Positions 43,544 to 52,484 of a stretch of 64,000 bases of DNA are shown here, piece by piece. A model generated the notes under the pieces. It had not been told where the DNA came from. It worked only from the letters and a program-made list of their open reading frames with translations, and made no database searches. Numbering within the stretch: the first letter of the stretch is position 1; each line of letters starts with the position of its first letter. The translations under genes and the position numbers were made by a program. Source of the DNA: an uncultured Clostridia bacterium (GTDB lineage Bacteria; Bacillota; Clostridia; Peptostreptococcales; Anaerovoracaceae); the NCBI GenBank assembly GCA_937900415.1, contig CALCEY010000015.1, positions 149,543 to 213,542 on the forward strand. The letters run 5' to 3'.

Positions 43544-45511
43544 ATGATGAAAATAAGGGGTAGAGATTTTGCTTTATTGGCGGTAACTTTCATTGGATTG
43601 GTTTTGATGGAAGGCCTTTTGAGAGGGTTTACCATAGGGTTTGAAGATAATCGGTATATAGCCGCAGAAATTGTCATAGTCGTTTCGGTATGCGGCTTCG
43701 CAGCGTCTATATTGTTTTTCATAAAAACCATGGCTTCCGGAAAAACAGGCAAAATACTGTATTCCGTCGCTATGGCGATAATTACTGTTTTATTTCTTTC
43801 ACAAATTGTCTATTTCGGAATATTTTCTACATATTTTACATTCTACTCCATGTTCAACGGAGGCCAGGTGACAGAATTTATGGACACCATATTCGACGCT
43901 ATCTGGGATGTTAAATTTCAGATGCTTGCAATATTGATTGCAGGAACTGCATCTGCGGTGCTGGCGCTGAAGGCAAAGGACAGGGATTATAAGGAGGAGG
44001 GCGGACGCAGAGCTAAGAAATTCACCCTCTTGATTGCTGCTCTGACTTGTATTCTCTTCTTAGGTATAGGCCTCATGACGGGGTCCGTTAGGGATGAAGA
44101 TCCTCAGTCTCCTTATCAGGCGCTTCACGGCGTAGGAGAAATTCAGGCTTCCGCCAGGTGTACAGGTATGCTTGGAGCTATGGGACTGGATTTATGGAAG
44201 CTGGCGACCGGCTTTGAACCGGTAATTGAGGAGGTTCCGGCTGAAAAGGAGATAGAGCCTGAGCCCGGCGATAATGTTATTGAAGCTTTGGACTTCGGAG
44301 CATTGGCCGCGGAAGAGCAGGACGAGATGATAAGAAATATGCATAGCTATTTCGGCAGCGTCGAGCCTACTGAGAAAAATGACAAGACGGGCATCTTTGA
44401 AGGGAAAAATCTTATTTTCATTACTGCGGAAAGCTTCACTGATTTTGCTGTCAGCGAGAAATATACGCCTACGTTGTATAAGCTGCTTTCCGAAGGCTAT
44501 AATTTTGCCAATTTCTACAATCCGATATGGGGAGTGAGCACTCTTGACGGAGAATACGTCAATTTGCAGAGTCTGGTTCCGAAGCCGGGAGTCTGGTCGA
44601 TGAAGGAATCAGCGAAGAATTACTTGCCGTTTACGCTTGGAAACCGGTTTTCCGGTATGGGATATGAATGCAAGGCCTACCATAATCACAGCGTATACTA
44701 TTATAACAGAGACTTGTCACATCCTAATCTGGGATACGATTTTAAGGGACAGGGCAGAGAATATTCCTTCGATAAAATATGGCCCGAATCCGATGTTGAA
44801 ATGATAGACAAGACGACGCCGGATTTTCTTACTCCCGACGAAAGCGGTGAGATAAAGCCTTTCCACGTATATTACCTTACGGTAAGCGGCCATATGAACT
44901 ATAACTTTTATGGCAACTCTATAGCGGCAAAGAACAGGAAATTGGTAGAAGACATGGATATGTCCGACTCATGCAAGGCGTATATGGCCGGTGAAATTGA
45001 ACTGGACAGGGCGGTTGAATTGCTGATTTCCAGACTTGAGGAAGCAGGCGAGCTGGAAAACACGGTTATCGCGCTTGCGGGAGATCACTATCCTTATGCT
45101 TTAGAGCCGTCTGAGATAGATGAGTTTAAAGGACACAAGACGGACCAGGAGTATGAAATTTATGAAAGTGCGTTTCTGCTCTGGACGCCCGGTATGGAGT
45201 CGGAATCTGTAGATAAGCTGTGCAGCAATATGGACATTCTCCCCACTCTTTCAAACCTGTTTGGGCTTGAGTATGATTCGAGACTTTTTATGGGGAAGGA
45301 TATTTTTAGCACAAGTGAAGGCTTCGTGTTGTTTAAAGATAAAAACTGGATAAGCCCGAAAGGGAAACGAAGTGAGCTTGTCGGAAAAGACGATGAATAT
45401 GTGGCCGCGATGGATAAAAAGGCTGCAATGATGTTTAACTATTCGGCTCTCATTTTAGATAAGGACTATTACAGCCACATAGGACTTGGAAGTAAAAAGC
45501 CGGCGGGCTGA
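43544..45511 (+). CDS. LtaS-type sulfatase-fold phosphoglycerol transferase
   Basis: 655 residues. Five N-terminal TM segments (~8-185) precede an extracellular alkaline-phosphatase/sulfatase fold: LIFITAESFTDFAV (metal Glu), WGVSTLDGEYVNLQSLV with the likely Thr nucleophile, VYYLTVSGHMNYN and VIALAGDHYPYA (metal Asp/His). Such enzymes make polyglycerol-phosphate for lipoteichoic acid or modify surface glycans. Two ATGs in tandem (43544, 43547) follow RBS-like gagggg. Confidence 0.88.
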   Translation: MMKIRGRDFALLAVTFIGLVLMEGLLRGFTIGFEDNRYIAAEIVIVVSVCGFAASILFFIKTMASGKTGKILYSVAMAIITVLFLSQIVYFGIFSTYFTFYSMFNGGQVTEFMDTIFDAIWDVKFQMLAILIAGTASAVLALKAKDRDYKEEGGRRAKKFTLLIAALTCILFLGIGLMTGSVRDEDPQSPYQALHGVGEIQASARCTGMLGAMGLDLWKLATGFEPVIEEVPAEKEIEPEPGDNVIEALDFGALAAEEQDEMIRNMHSYFGSVEPTEKNDKTGIFEGKNLIFITAESFTDFAVSEKYTPTLYKLLSEGYNFANFYNPIWGVSTLDGEYVNLQSLVPKPGVWSMKESAKNYLPFTLGNRFSGMGYECKAYHNHSVYYYNRDLSHPNLGYDFKGQGREYSFDKIWPESDVEMIDKTTPDFLTPDESGEIKPFHVYYLTVSGHMNYNFYGNSIAAKNRKLVEDMDMSDSCKAYMAGEIELDRAVELLISRLEEAGELENTVIALAGDHYPYALEPSEIDEFKGHKTDQEYEIYESAFLLWTPGMESESVDKLCSNMDILPTLSNLFGLEYDSRLFMGKDIFSTSEGFVLFKDKNWISPKGKRSELVGKDDEYVAAMDKKAAMMFNYSALILDKDYYSHIGLGSKKPAG

Positions 45512-45551
45512 CAAGAACGACTTGCATTATAATATAGCTACAGGAAAAAGC

Positions 45552-45583
45552 AAAGATACCGTTTAAAAAACGGTATCTTTAAT
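45552..45583 (+). terminator. intrinsic terminator of the LtaS-like gene
   Basis: aaagataccgttt/aaacggtatcttt perfect stem and short A-rich loop. Confidence 0.8.
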
Positions 45584-45640
45584 AGTTTAGAAAGTAAATA
45601 TCTTTTGGAATTAGATAATAGATGCTTTGTTATGCTTTTA

Positions 45641-45670
45641 TTGTAGTTCTGATTTTTTATATTGTAAAAT
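45641..45670 (+). promoter_or_regulatory. probable promoter of the LysR gene
   Basis: TTGTAG (45641-45646), 18-nt spacer, TAAAAT (45665-45670). Confidence 0.5.
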
Positions 45671-45723
45671 ATCTAATTATCATATATAATATTCAACTGG
45701 CTGAATATTAACGGAGGAAAAAC

Positions 45724-46617
45724 ATGACAAACGCTGAAATTTACGCTTTTATTATGATATACAAAGAGATGAATATATCAAAAGCCGCGGAAAAGCTTTT
45801 TATAAGTCAGTCGTCTCTCAGCACCAGAATAAAAACATTGGAAAGAGAACTCGGATATCAGCTTTTTTCCAGAGGGAAAGGCCGCAGGAAGCTGACCTTG
45901 ACGCCGGAGGGAGAGGTGTTTTACAAACTGGCTTCGGAATATAAGGAAATAGTGGAGAAAATGTTTGAAATAGGAGGAAAGAGGCAATCTCTCAGAATTT
46001 CCTCAGTGGACAGTTTGGGTATTTTTATTCTTACATCTGTTTACGAGCGGTTCATGGCTATGCATCCCGACGTAGTGCTTGAGATAGAGGATATGGATAC
46101 GAGGGAGGCATACGAAAACGTAGAAAATGGATTCATAGACCTGGCATTTTATACAAATATTAAGAATTTCCCCAAACTTAAATATATGCCGGTATTTTCT
46201 GAAGAAATGGTTCTGATATGCGAGAAGGATAGCGAGCTGCCTGAGATAGTAAAGCTTTCGGAGCTTGACGTAAAGGATGAGATTTATATACCATGGTCGG
46301 ATACGTTCGTGGAGTGGCATAATTCTTTCTTTGGAAATAAAGTGAAGCCGTATATAAAGATAGAGCTGATAAACCAGCTGGAGCATTTTATAGTGAAAAA
46401 AGGCGCATGGGCTATAGTTCCGTCAACTGTAGCCAATGGCCTGGTTGACGATGGGAACGTAACTAAGAAGAAAATAATGGGTAAAATGCCGAAGAGAATG
46501 GTGTTTTATTCATATATGGCGGAAAGTAAAAACAGAGAGCTTACCTACGAATTGCTTTCATGTATCAAGGAAACCATTGAAGAGCTGAAGGATGAGAATA
46601 TAAAGCTGTTTATATAA
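45724..46617 (+). CDS. LysR-family transcriptional regulator
   Basis: 297 residues. N-terminal winged HTH (AEIYAFIMIYKEMNISKAAE, KLFISQSSLSTRIKTLERELG) followed by a two-lobe effector domain (from ~90). RBS acggagg. The esterase gene lies 76 nt downstream on the same strand and could be its target or simply cotranscribed; the upstream gap holds a terminator and its own promoter. Effector unknown. Confidence 0.92.
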   Translation: MTNAEIYAFIMIYKEMNISKAAEKLFISQSSLSTRIKTLERELGYQLFSRGKGRRKLTLTPEGEVFYKLASEYKEIVEKMFEIGGKRQSLRISSVDSLGIFILTSVYERFMAMHPDVVLEIEDMDTREAYENVENGFIDLAFYTNIKNFPKLKYMPVFSEEMVLICEKDSELPEIVKLSELDVKDEIYIPWSDTFVEWHNSFFGNKVKPYIKIELINQLEHFIVKKGAWAIVPSTVANGLVDDGNVTKKKIMGKMPKRMVFYSYMAESKNRELTYELLSCIKETIEELKDENIKLFI

Positions 46618-46693
46618 AATGATATTTTGTGAGCTGGAAAGATGTAAGGGGAAACTTTTGCAGGGGTTGAATGCTGGACATTGGAGGAACGTA

Positions 46694-47710
46694 ATGAATA
46701 GAGTTTTAAAGACTTTTTTAAAAACGATGATAATTATTTTATGTGTTTTGATAGTTTTAATAGGAGGTTTAGCGCTGTATTTTGTATTTAGTCCGCAGCC
46801 GGCAGTTTGGCTTTTGAGAAACCAATTCGACGCCGAAGCTGAAATTAAAAATGCAGACGGATATGATGAAATTAAGAATAATGTGGAAATATATAAAGAG
46901 CTCGTATACCCTTCCGAAGATGAGAGAAATACATATGATATTTATTTGCCGAAAAATGCGGAGGGAAAACTGCCTGTGATTGTATGGGTACACGGCGGCG
47001 CCTTTGTCGCTGGAACTAAAGACGGTATTGAAAATTATGCGGTAATGCTGGCAAACGAGGGCTATGCCGTTATAGGAGTAGATTACCAATGGGCGCCTGA
47101 AATTAAATACCCGGGCCAGGTGAGGCAGATAGAAGAGTGCATGTCTGCTTTGAATAAAGTTAAAAATGATTACAAGTTGGATTTAGATAGAATTGTTTTA
47201 TTTGGCGACAGCGCCGGGGCGCACATTGCGGCGCAGGCTACATTGCTCGCAACAAATCCCGAATATGAAAAAGCGATTGGCGTTTCATCTGCAATAACAG
47301 CTGAACAATTATGCGGGACGGTACTGTACTGCGGGCCTTATGATGTATCTAAAATGCTGGATACCGGCAATAGGACTATTGACTTTTTCGCTTCAAGGAT
47401 AGGCTGGGCTCTATTGGGCGAAAAGCATTGGAAAGAAGGAGAAACGATAAAAACTACGACTATAAAAAACTATACGACTGATAATTTCCCTCCTGCATTT
47501 ATCAGCGACGGCAACAGCGGCTCATTTGAATCTCAGGGAAAAGAGTTAGCAGAGGATTTGAAGGAGAAGGACGTAGACGTCACATCTCTTTTCTTTGATG
47601 AAGAGCGGTATGGCGATGTAGGGCACGAATACCAGTTTAGTATAGGCGACGGAGGAGCCGGCTCTCTCTGTTATGAGCAGACGCTTTTATTTTTAGACAG
47701 AATATTATAA
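46694..47710 (+). CDS. alpha/beta hydrolase, HSL-type esterase/lipase, membrane-anchored
   Basis: 338 residues from ATG 46694 (RBS tggagg); an upstream in-frame ATG at 46619 has no RBS. TM anchor ~11-33. Oxyanion loop VHGGAFVAG, nucleophile elbow FGDSAGAHIA and a C-terminal region GDVGHEYQF with the likely catalytic His. Belongs to the hormone-sensitive-lipase/carboxylesterase group. Acts outside the membrane on an unknown ester. Confidence 0.85.
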   Translation: MNRVLKTFLKTMIIILCVLIVLIGGLALYFVFSPQPAVWLLRNQFDAEAEIKNADGYDEIKNNVEIYKELVYPSEDERNTYDIYLPKNAEGKLPVIVWVHGGAFVAGTKDGIENYAVMLANEGYAVIGVDYQWAPEIKYPGQVRQIEECMSALNKVKNDYKLDLDRIVLFGDSAGAHIAAQATLLATNPEYEKAIGVSSAITAEQLCGTVLYCGPYDVSKMLDTGNRTIDFFASRIGWALLGEKHWKEGETIKTTTIKNYTTDNFPPAFISDGNSGSFESQGKELAEDLKEKDVDVTSLFFDEERYGDVGHEYQFSIGDGGAGSLCYEQTLLFLDRIL

Positions 47711-47860
47711 AAGAGCAGAGGCGCAGATATCTATATAACACTTTAAGACAGCTGAATTTCAGCTCTGCCGTTTTGGTTTCAGATATACTGTCATATGAGC
47801 CTCGGCTCCTTTTCATACGCTGACTTGCCGGCTGAATGGCCTGCATATGTGACTTCAAAA

Positions 47861-48931
47861 TTATTCCAGAACAAAATTCATATACACCGGGTTATGGTCG
47901 GAGCATGCGAATTGCATGTCTTTCACGTTTGCCTCAACGCATTTTACGTTGTCGCTTATTATAAAACCATCTACTGTAAGCTGAAAGCTTGTTTCAGGAT
48001 CCCAGGGCTTATCGGCGTTGCGGCAGCTTGGGACGGGAGCGGTTTCGTCAAAGGGCGCGATGACTGTGATTTCATCCGGAACGTTTTCATATGGGAAAGC
48101 CTTTGCCCAGCTGTAATCGTCGCCGGAAACACCGAAAATTTCAGCTGAGCTTTTCAGCAAATCCTTGTTGAAATCTCCGCCGCAGATTACATAATTCCCT
48201 TTTTCGTATTCTTTAGAAATATCCTCGTACAGCATCGCAAGCTGCTCGTCGGCGATGGCTGGGTCAGTGGTATAGGCTGAAAGATGAAAGTTAATTAAAA
48301 TCAGTTCCTTGCCGTTATCTGTCGGAATACGATTTATAGTATAACACCTGTCCAGATCAAGGAATTTGGCGAAGCCGCTTTGAACAGGCAGGCTTCTTCT
48401 TAACGCAGACGTTATATTATAGTCGGAAATAGTGACAAGGCCCGCCACTGATTTGCCGTGAGGCTTCAAAATAGGGTAGAAAAGATAAGGCGAATCGTAG
48501 TTTTGAGCGTATACTCTGCTCTTGTTTTGGAATTTTTCCGCAATCATAGCATATTCATTGATGTGATATGAACGGGTAGCGTCGACGTCGATTTCCTGGA
48601 TGAAATAAAACTCCGAGTCGAAAGAGGACAGGTCATCGGTAATTTTTCTTACTGTATCCAGAACTGTTTCCTCTGAAAGTCCACGAGAATATTTTCCGCC
48701 ATCCATGAAGAAGGAATATCTGTCTGTGTAAGCTCCGAAGCCGATGTTCCATGACGTTACGGACAGCTCTTCTCCTGTCGGAACATGAGACGCCGCCGCC
48801 GAATTGTCCGGGGTCAGCTCTATATTATCATCAAGCCTGTAATAACATATAAAAACGTATGCAGCATAAATAAGAACTATTATTATAAGGGCAGTTAAAG
48901 AAACGCCCATGATTTTCAACGCTTTTTTCAT
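47861..48931 (-). CDS. endonuclease/exonuclease/phosphatase (EEP) family protein, membrane-anchored
   Basis: 356 residues. TM anchor (~10-32), then an EEP fold: TSWNIGFGA (metal Asn), FYFIQEIDVD (metal Glu), LINFHLSAY, VICGGDFNKDLL and a final CSDHNPVYM (catalytic Asp-His). These enzymes cleave phosphodiester bonds in nucleic acids or phospholipid head groups (sphingomyelinase-like). The outer location argues for a lipid or extracellular nucleic-acid substrate. RBS agagagg. Confidence 0.85.
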   Translation of the reverse strand: MKKALKIMGVSLTALIIIVLIYAAYVFICYYRLDDNIELTPDNSAAASHVPTGEELSVTSWNIGFGAYTDRYSFFMDGGKYSRGLSEETVLDTVRKITDDLSSFDSEFYFIQEIDVDATRSYHINEYAMIAEKFQNKSRVYAQNYDSPYLFYPILKPHGKSVAGLVTISDYNITSALRRSLPVQSGFAKFLDLDRCYTINRIPTDNGKELILINFHLSAYTTDPAIADEQLAMLYEDISKEYEKGNYVICGGDFNKDLLKSSAEIFGVSGDDYSWAKAFPYENVPDEITVIAPFDETAPVPSCRNADKPWDPETSFQLTVDGFIISDNVKCVEANVKDMQFACSDHNPVYMNFVLE

Positions 48932-49116
48932 ATAAACCTCTCTTTTGCTGTTATCTCTTGAAATTTTAACTCAGCGGCGGACTTTTGTAAATTACAATAT
49001 CAAAAAAAGACGGCGGATATTGAATTTTCTCATGCCGGAATAAAAAAGAGAAGCCCTTGGCCGGCCTTTTCACCGTCGCCTTTTTATGATAAAATTATCG
49101 CAGAAAGGAAAAGGTT

Positions 49117-50628
49117 ATGGAAAAGGGTCAGAGAGTAAGGTTGGTCATAGAAGACATATCGAAAGAGGGACAAGGCATAGGGAAGACCGACGGCTTTGCC
49201 GTGTTTGTAAGAGGCGCAGTCGTAGGCGATACAGTAGAGGCGGAAATGACGAAGGTCAAGAAGAATTACGGCTTTGCTGAAACGTTAAAAATAACAGAGC
49301 CATCGCCATTCAGGCAGAAAGCCTTTTGTCCGTATTATGAGCAGTGCGGCGGCTGTATTTATCAGGAGATGAGCTACGAGAGCCAGCTGGAGCTGAAAAG
49401 AAAGCAGACTGCGGATAAGCTTATGAGAATAGGCGGTATAAAAAGTCCTGCCGTAACGCAGACCATAGGCATGGAAGAGCCTTTTTATTATAGAAACAAG
49501 GCGTCTATGCCCGTAAGCACAGGCGGACTGATAACTGGGAAGGGCGGAATAGTAAAACCTGTTCATGAGCCGCAAATAGGGTTTTACAAGGCGAAGAGTC
49601 ACGAGGTGGTGGATTGCCATGCTTGCGCGCTCCAGGCAGAGCCGGCGGCTGCTGCGGCCGAAGCTCTGAGAAGGTTTATGAAAGAAGATAACATAACTTC
49701 ATATGACCGGCGCTGGGGCAAGGGGCTGATGAGGCATATGATAGTCCGCACCGCTTTTGGTACGGGACAGGTGATGGTCATACTGGTAATCAACGGCAAA
49801 GGGATACCGAATGCAGCCAAGCTGGTTGAAATGCTCAGCGACGCAATATTTGACATACCGGTGTATGAAGAGGGGCCTATGGCCAATACAGAGTTTACGC
49901 TGCAAAGCGTGATACTGAATATAAACAGGAAAAATACGTCTGAGATTCTCGGAGATGAATGTATAACTCTCGCCGGAACCCCTACGATTACCGAACAGGT
50001 CGGAGAACTCAAATTTGAGATTTCGCCATTGTCATTTTATCAGGTTAATCCGGAGCAGATGAAAAAGCTTTACGATAAAATCTTAGAGTTTGCGGAGTTA
50101 AAAGGAGACGAAACGGTTTTGGATCTTTACTGCGGGGTCGGAACCATAGGGCTTTTCTGCGCAGACGATATGCGTAAGAAAGGAGGAAACGGACAGGTCA
50201 TCGGCATAGAATCGGTGAAGCAGGCAGTTATCGACGCTAATAGGAACGCTGTCATAAACGGTATTGTAAACGCACGCTATATATGCGGCAGAGCCGAAGA
50301 AGAGCTTCCTGAAATCATGGCCGTGGACGCAGACGGAAAAAAAGACGAAGAAAGCGGAAGTGGCATGGAGCTGAGTATCGAAAGAGCAGATATCGTCATA
50401 TTAGACCCTCCGAGGTCAGGCTGCGACAGCAGGCTGCTGGAGGCGGCTGCGTCAGCGTCTCCTGAAAAGATAATTTATGTTTCCTGTGATGCGGCGACAA
50501 TGGCCAGAGATATAAAGCTTCTAGGAGAAAAGGGATATGAGCTGGCCAAGGCCGTTCCTGTAGATATGTTTCCGTGGACAGGCGCATGTGAAACAGTTGC
50601 CAGGTTGGTCAGAAAAACGAAGGCATAA
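49117..50628 (+). CDS. rlmD: RlmD-family 23S rRNA (uracil-5-)-methyltransferase
   Basis: 503 residues. N-terminal TRAM domain (~4-60), a 4Fe-4S site (CPYYEQCGGCIYQ plus a downstream Cys in DCHAC), and a C-terminal SAM-dependent domain: FYQVNPEQMKKLYD, VLDLYCGVGTIG, DIVILDPPRSGCD and the catalytic Cys in YVSCDAATMARD. Members form m5U in 23S rRNA; the name RlmD/RlmCD follows family practice, with the exact position not determinable here. Confidence 0.9.
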   Translation: MEKGQRVRLVIEDISKEGQGIGKTDGFAVFVRGAVVGDTVEAEMTKVKKNYGFAETLKITEPSPFRQKAFCPYYEQCGGCIYQEMSYESQLELKRKQTADKLMRIGGIKSPAVTQTIGMEEPFYYRNKASMPVSTGGLITGKGGIVKPVHEPQIGFYKAKSHEVVDCHACALQAEPAAAAAEALRRFMKEDNITSYDRRWGKGLMRHMIVRTAFGTGQVMVILVINGKGIPNAAKLVEMLSDAIFDIPVYEEGPMANTEFTLQSVILNINRKNTSEILGDECITLAGTPTITEQVGELKFEISPLSFYQVNPEQMKKLYDKILEFAELKGDETVLDLYCGVGTIGLFCADDMRKKGGNGQVIGIESVKQAVIDANRNAVINGIVNARYICGRAEEELPEIMAVDADGKKDEESGSGMELSIERADIVILDPPRSGCDSRLLEAAASASPEKIIYVSCDAATMARDIKLLGEKGYELAKAVPVDMFPWTGACETVARLVRKTKA

Positions 50629-50663
50629 TTCTATATATCGTTGATACGCTGAGATAGCGTAAT

Positions 50664-51578
50664 TCAGTTATGACTGTCAGGTATAATTTCACAGGTAACA
50701 TTTGAAAACTCTTTGTTCAGCTGCGAATTCAAGAGACGATTTGTATTATGGATGCTTTGCATGGATATAGAGTCTGCCTCTGTGGTAAAATAAATGGAAA
50801 CCCACATTTTTCGGCCGGTTCTGGCTATATCGTAAAAAACAGGGGTAAAAGAATGACTTTCCAGAATCCTGTCGGATATTTCCTTGATTTTGTTGACCGT
50901 CTGCTGCTCAGGAGAGAAAAGAAACAGCTCGCGGAAGGTGCCTATAAGCATTTTGATTGTTGCGGGAATCATTAAAAGCATGATCAATATCGCGATGAGC
51001 TGGTCAAAATAAGGCGATAAAAAGGCGAGAGAAGTGTCTTTAAGCTGTATTGCAGTGAAAAAAGCAAGAGACATTCCGATACTGTAGGATACGTCTAATT
51101 TCCAGCCCAGAATTTCGGCCTTTATTACAGGCGATGAAATTTTGCGGCTCATAAATTTCATGGTCAGCAGAATTATGAGGCTGGCAATTCCGAGAATCAG
51201 CTGGAAGAGGGAAACCTGCCCTTTGTTTATATTGCTGCCGCCCGAAAAAAGTTTTTCGATGACGCCTGTTAATACGCTGACAGTTACGGAAATCATCATG
51301 ATATTTTTGATTAAAATAAAGAAGGATTCCAGCTGGAAAAAACCGTATGGATGCTTTTCGGAAATCGGCCTGTGGAATAGAGGCGTCAAAAATAAAAGCA
51401 GAATAATAAAAACGAGCTCAGACGCATCGTATAATGCGTCCATGAGAGTCGATTGGGAATGACTGTAAACAGAATAAAAGAGCTCGATGATTACGAAGCA
51501 TACCCCCGATAAAAAAGAAAGAAGCAAAACCCTCCTTTCCAATAATTCCTCTGAACTTTTATGAAAATCATATTTCAT
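50664..51578 (-). CDS. cation diffusion facilitator (CDF) transporter
   Basis: 304 residues from ATG 51578; a TTG at 51599 would add seven residues and sits on the RBS ggagg, so the start is uncertain. Six TM segments (~25-45, 50-70, 90-110, 125-145, 165-185, 195-215), with D-x-x-x-D style metal residues in MDALYDASE (helix 2) and KLDVSYS (helix 5). The C-terminal ~90 residues are the CDF cytoplasmic domain. Exports a divalent cation such as Zn, Fe or Mn in exchange for protons. Confidence 0.85.
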   Translation of the reverse strand: MKYDFHKSSEELLERRVLLLSFLSGVCFVIIELFYSVYSHSQSTLMDALYDASELVFIILLLFLTPLFHRPISEKHPYGFFQLESFFILIKNIMMISVTVSVLTGVIEKLFSGGSNINKGQVSLFQLILGIASLIILLTMKFMSRKISSPVIKAEILGWKLDVSYSIGMSLAFFTAIQLKDTSLAFLSPYFDQLIAILIMLLMIPATIKMLIGTFRELFLFSPEQQTVNKIKEISDRILESHSFTPVFYDIARTGRKMWVSIYFTTEADSISMQSIHNTNRLLNSQLNKEFSNVTCEIIPDSHN

Positions 51579-51799
51579 GATAAAGAACGTCCTCCACAAC
51601 GTTATATCAGCTAATTATTTCAAAATTTTAAAAGCTGACCTTTAATTAAAGTATATCATATAATGCCCGATTTGACAATGAAGACGGAAATCGGGTCTGT
51701 AGGGATGAAACTCAAGGCTTTGTGTACAGAGGAGAGCAGCAGTTGTAACGCATGTATTGTAATTCTGCAACATAAGTTTTAAAAAATTTATAATTAGTG

Positions 51800-51828
51800 T
51801 TGCAAAAAAATTAGCGATAAAGTATAAT
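51800..51828 (+). promoter_or_regulatory. sigma-A promoter of the grd operon
   Basis: TTGCAA (51800-51805), 17-nt spacer, TATAAT (51823-51828). Transcription would start near 51835, at the 5' edge of the riboswitch. Confidence 0.8.
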
Positions 51829-51834
51829 GTGCAT

Positions 51835-52050
51835 AGAAAAAATCAATAGCGGATTGATAATTTTCGGGAGAGACCTTATGCACAAGGGGCACCGAAGAGG
51901 CAAGCAGAGCGGATTAGAGTCGAAATCCGCCGAGCGAAACTTTCAGGTAAAAGGACCGAAAAGAGGACTGCATTCTGGATTTTGTGAAAAACGAAAAACA
52001 GAGGGATGGCGACATACATATTGATGTATTGACGGCCGTTCCTTTTTTAT
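51835..52050 (+). ncRNA. glycine riboswitch, single aptamer, with terminator
   Basis: Glycine-aptamer conserved blocks appear in order: gggagagacc (near 51867), ggcaccgaagaggcaagc (51887-51905) and aactttcaggtaaaaggac (51938-51957). A second full aptamer does not follow; gaggactgcattctgga comes instead, which fits a single-aptamer form with a 'ghost' stem. A terminator-like hairpin (acatacat/atgtatt core near 52011-52030) with TTTTTTA lies just before grdX. It should switch grdX-grdE-grdB on when glycine is plentiful. The rest of the 481-nt gap is promoter and AT-rich spacer. Confidence 0.9.
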
Positions 52051-52080
52051 TTGTTAAATTCCATAGAGAAGAGAGGCCGT

Positions 52081-52464
52081 ATGAAAAATAAGCTGATGAT
52101 AATTACCAATAATCCTCTCGTCGTGAAAGAGATGTCGGAAGAAAATTATGTAATATACAAGGAGACGTCCTACGAGGGAATACTGTATGAAATAAGAGAT
52201 TTGGTTCATAAAGGCTTTCGGCTTTTGACACATCCTCTTTCCGGAAGCGTTAAACCAAAAGAGACGCCGTATAAGTCGGTCATGATGATGGAGGGGGAAG
52301 CTCTTGACAAGGATTCTCTTGCGCTTATCGAAAAGGCCATAGAAGCATGCGGAAAATTTGAAGACAAGACCGGCAGATATACTAAAGATACTTTAGAGGA
52401 TTTCAAGCTCATAGACTTAGATCTTGTGAAAGGCGCAAGGGCATCTTGCGTTTATATAAATTAA
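52081..52464 (+). CDS. grdX: GrdX family protein
   Basis: 127 residues from ATG 52081. The start MKNKLMIITNNPLVVKEM and the segment THPLSGSVKPKETPYKSVM are the GrdX hallmark. GrdX is regularly the first gene of glycine/sarcosine/betaine reductase operons; its biochemical role is not established. It is 20 nt upstream of the GrdE-type gene and directly behind the glycine riboswitch. Confidence 0.92.
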   Translation: MKNKLMIITNNPLVVKEMSEENYVIYKETSYEGILYEIRDLVHKGFRLLTHPLSGSVKPKETPYKSVMMMEGEALDKDSLALIEKAIEACGKFEDKTGRYTKDTLEDFKLIDLDLVKGARASCVYIN

Positions 52465-52484
52465 AATTTAAGGAGGAAAAGAAA

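Noticed and set aside
52446..52484. Upstream ATG start for the GrdE-type gene
   Set aside because: It overlaps grdX and lacks an RBS; GTG 52485 follows aaggagg and puts the processing Cys at residue 242 as known for the family.
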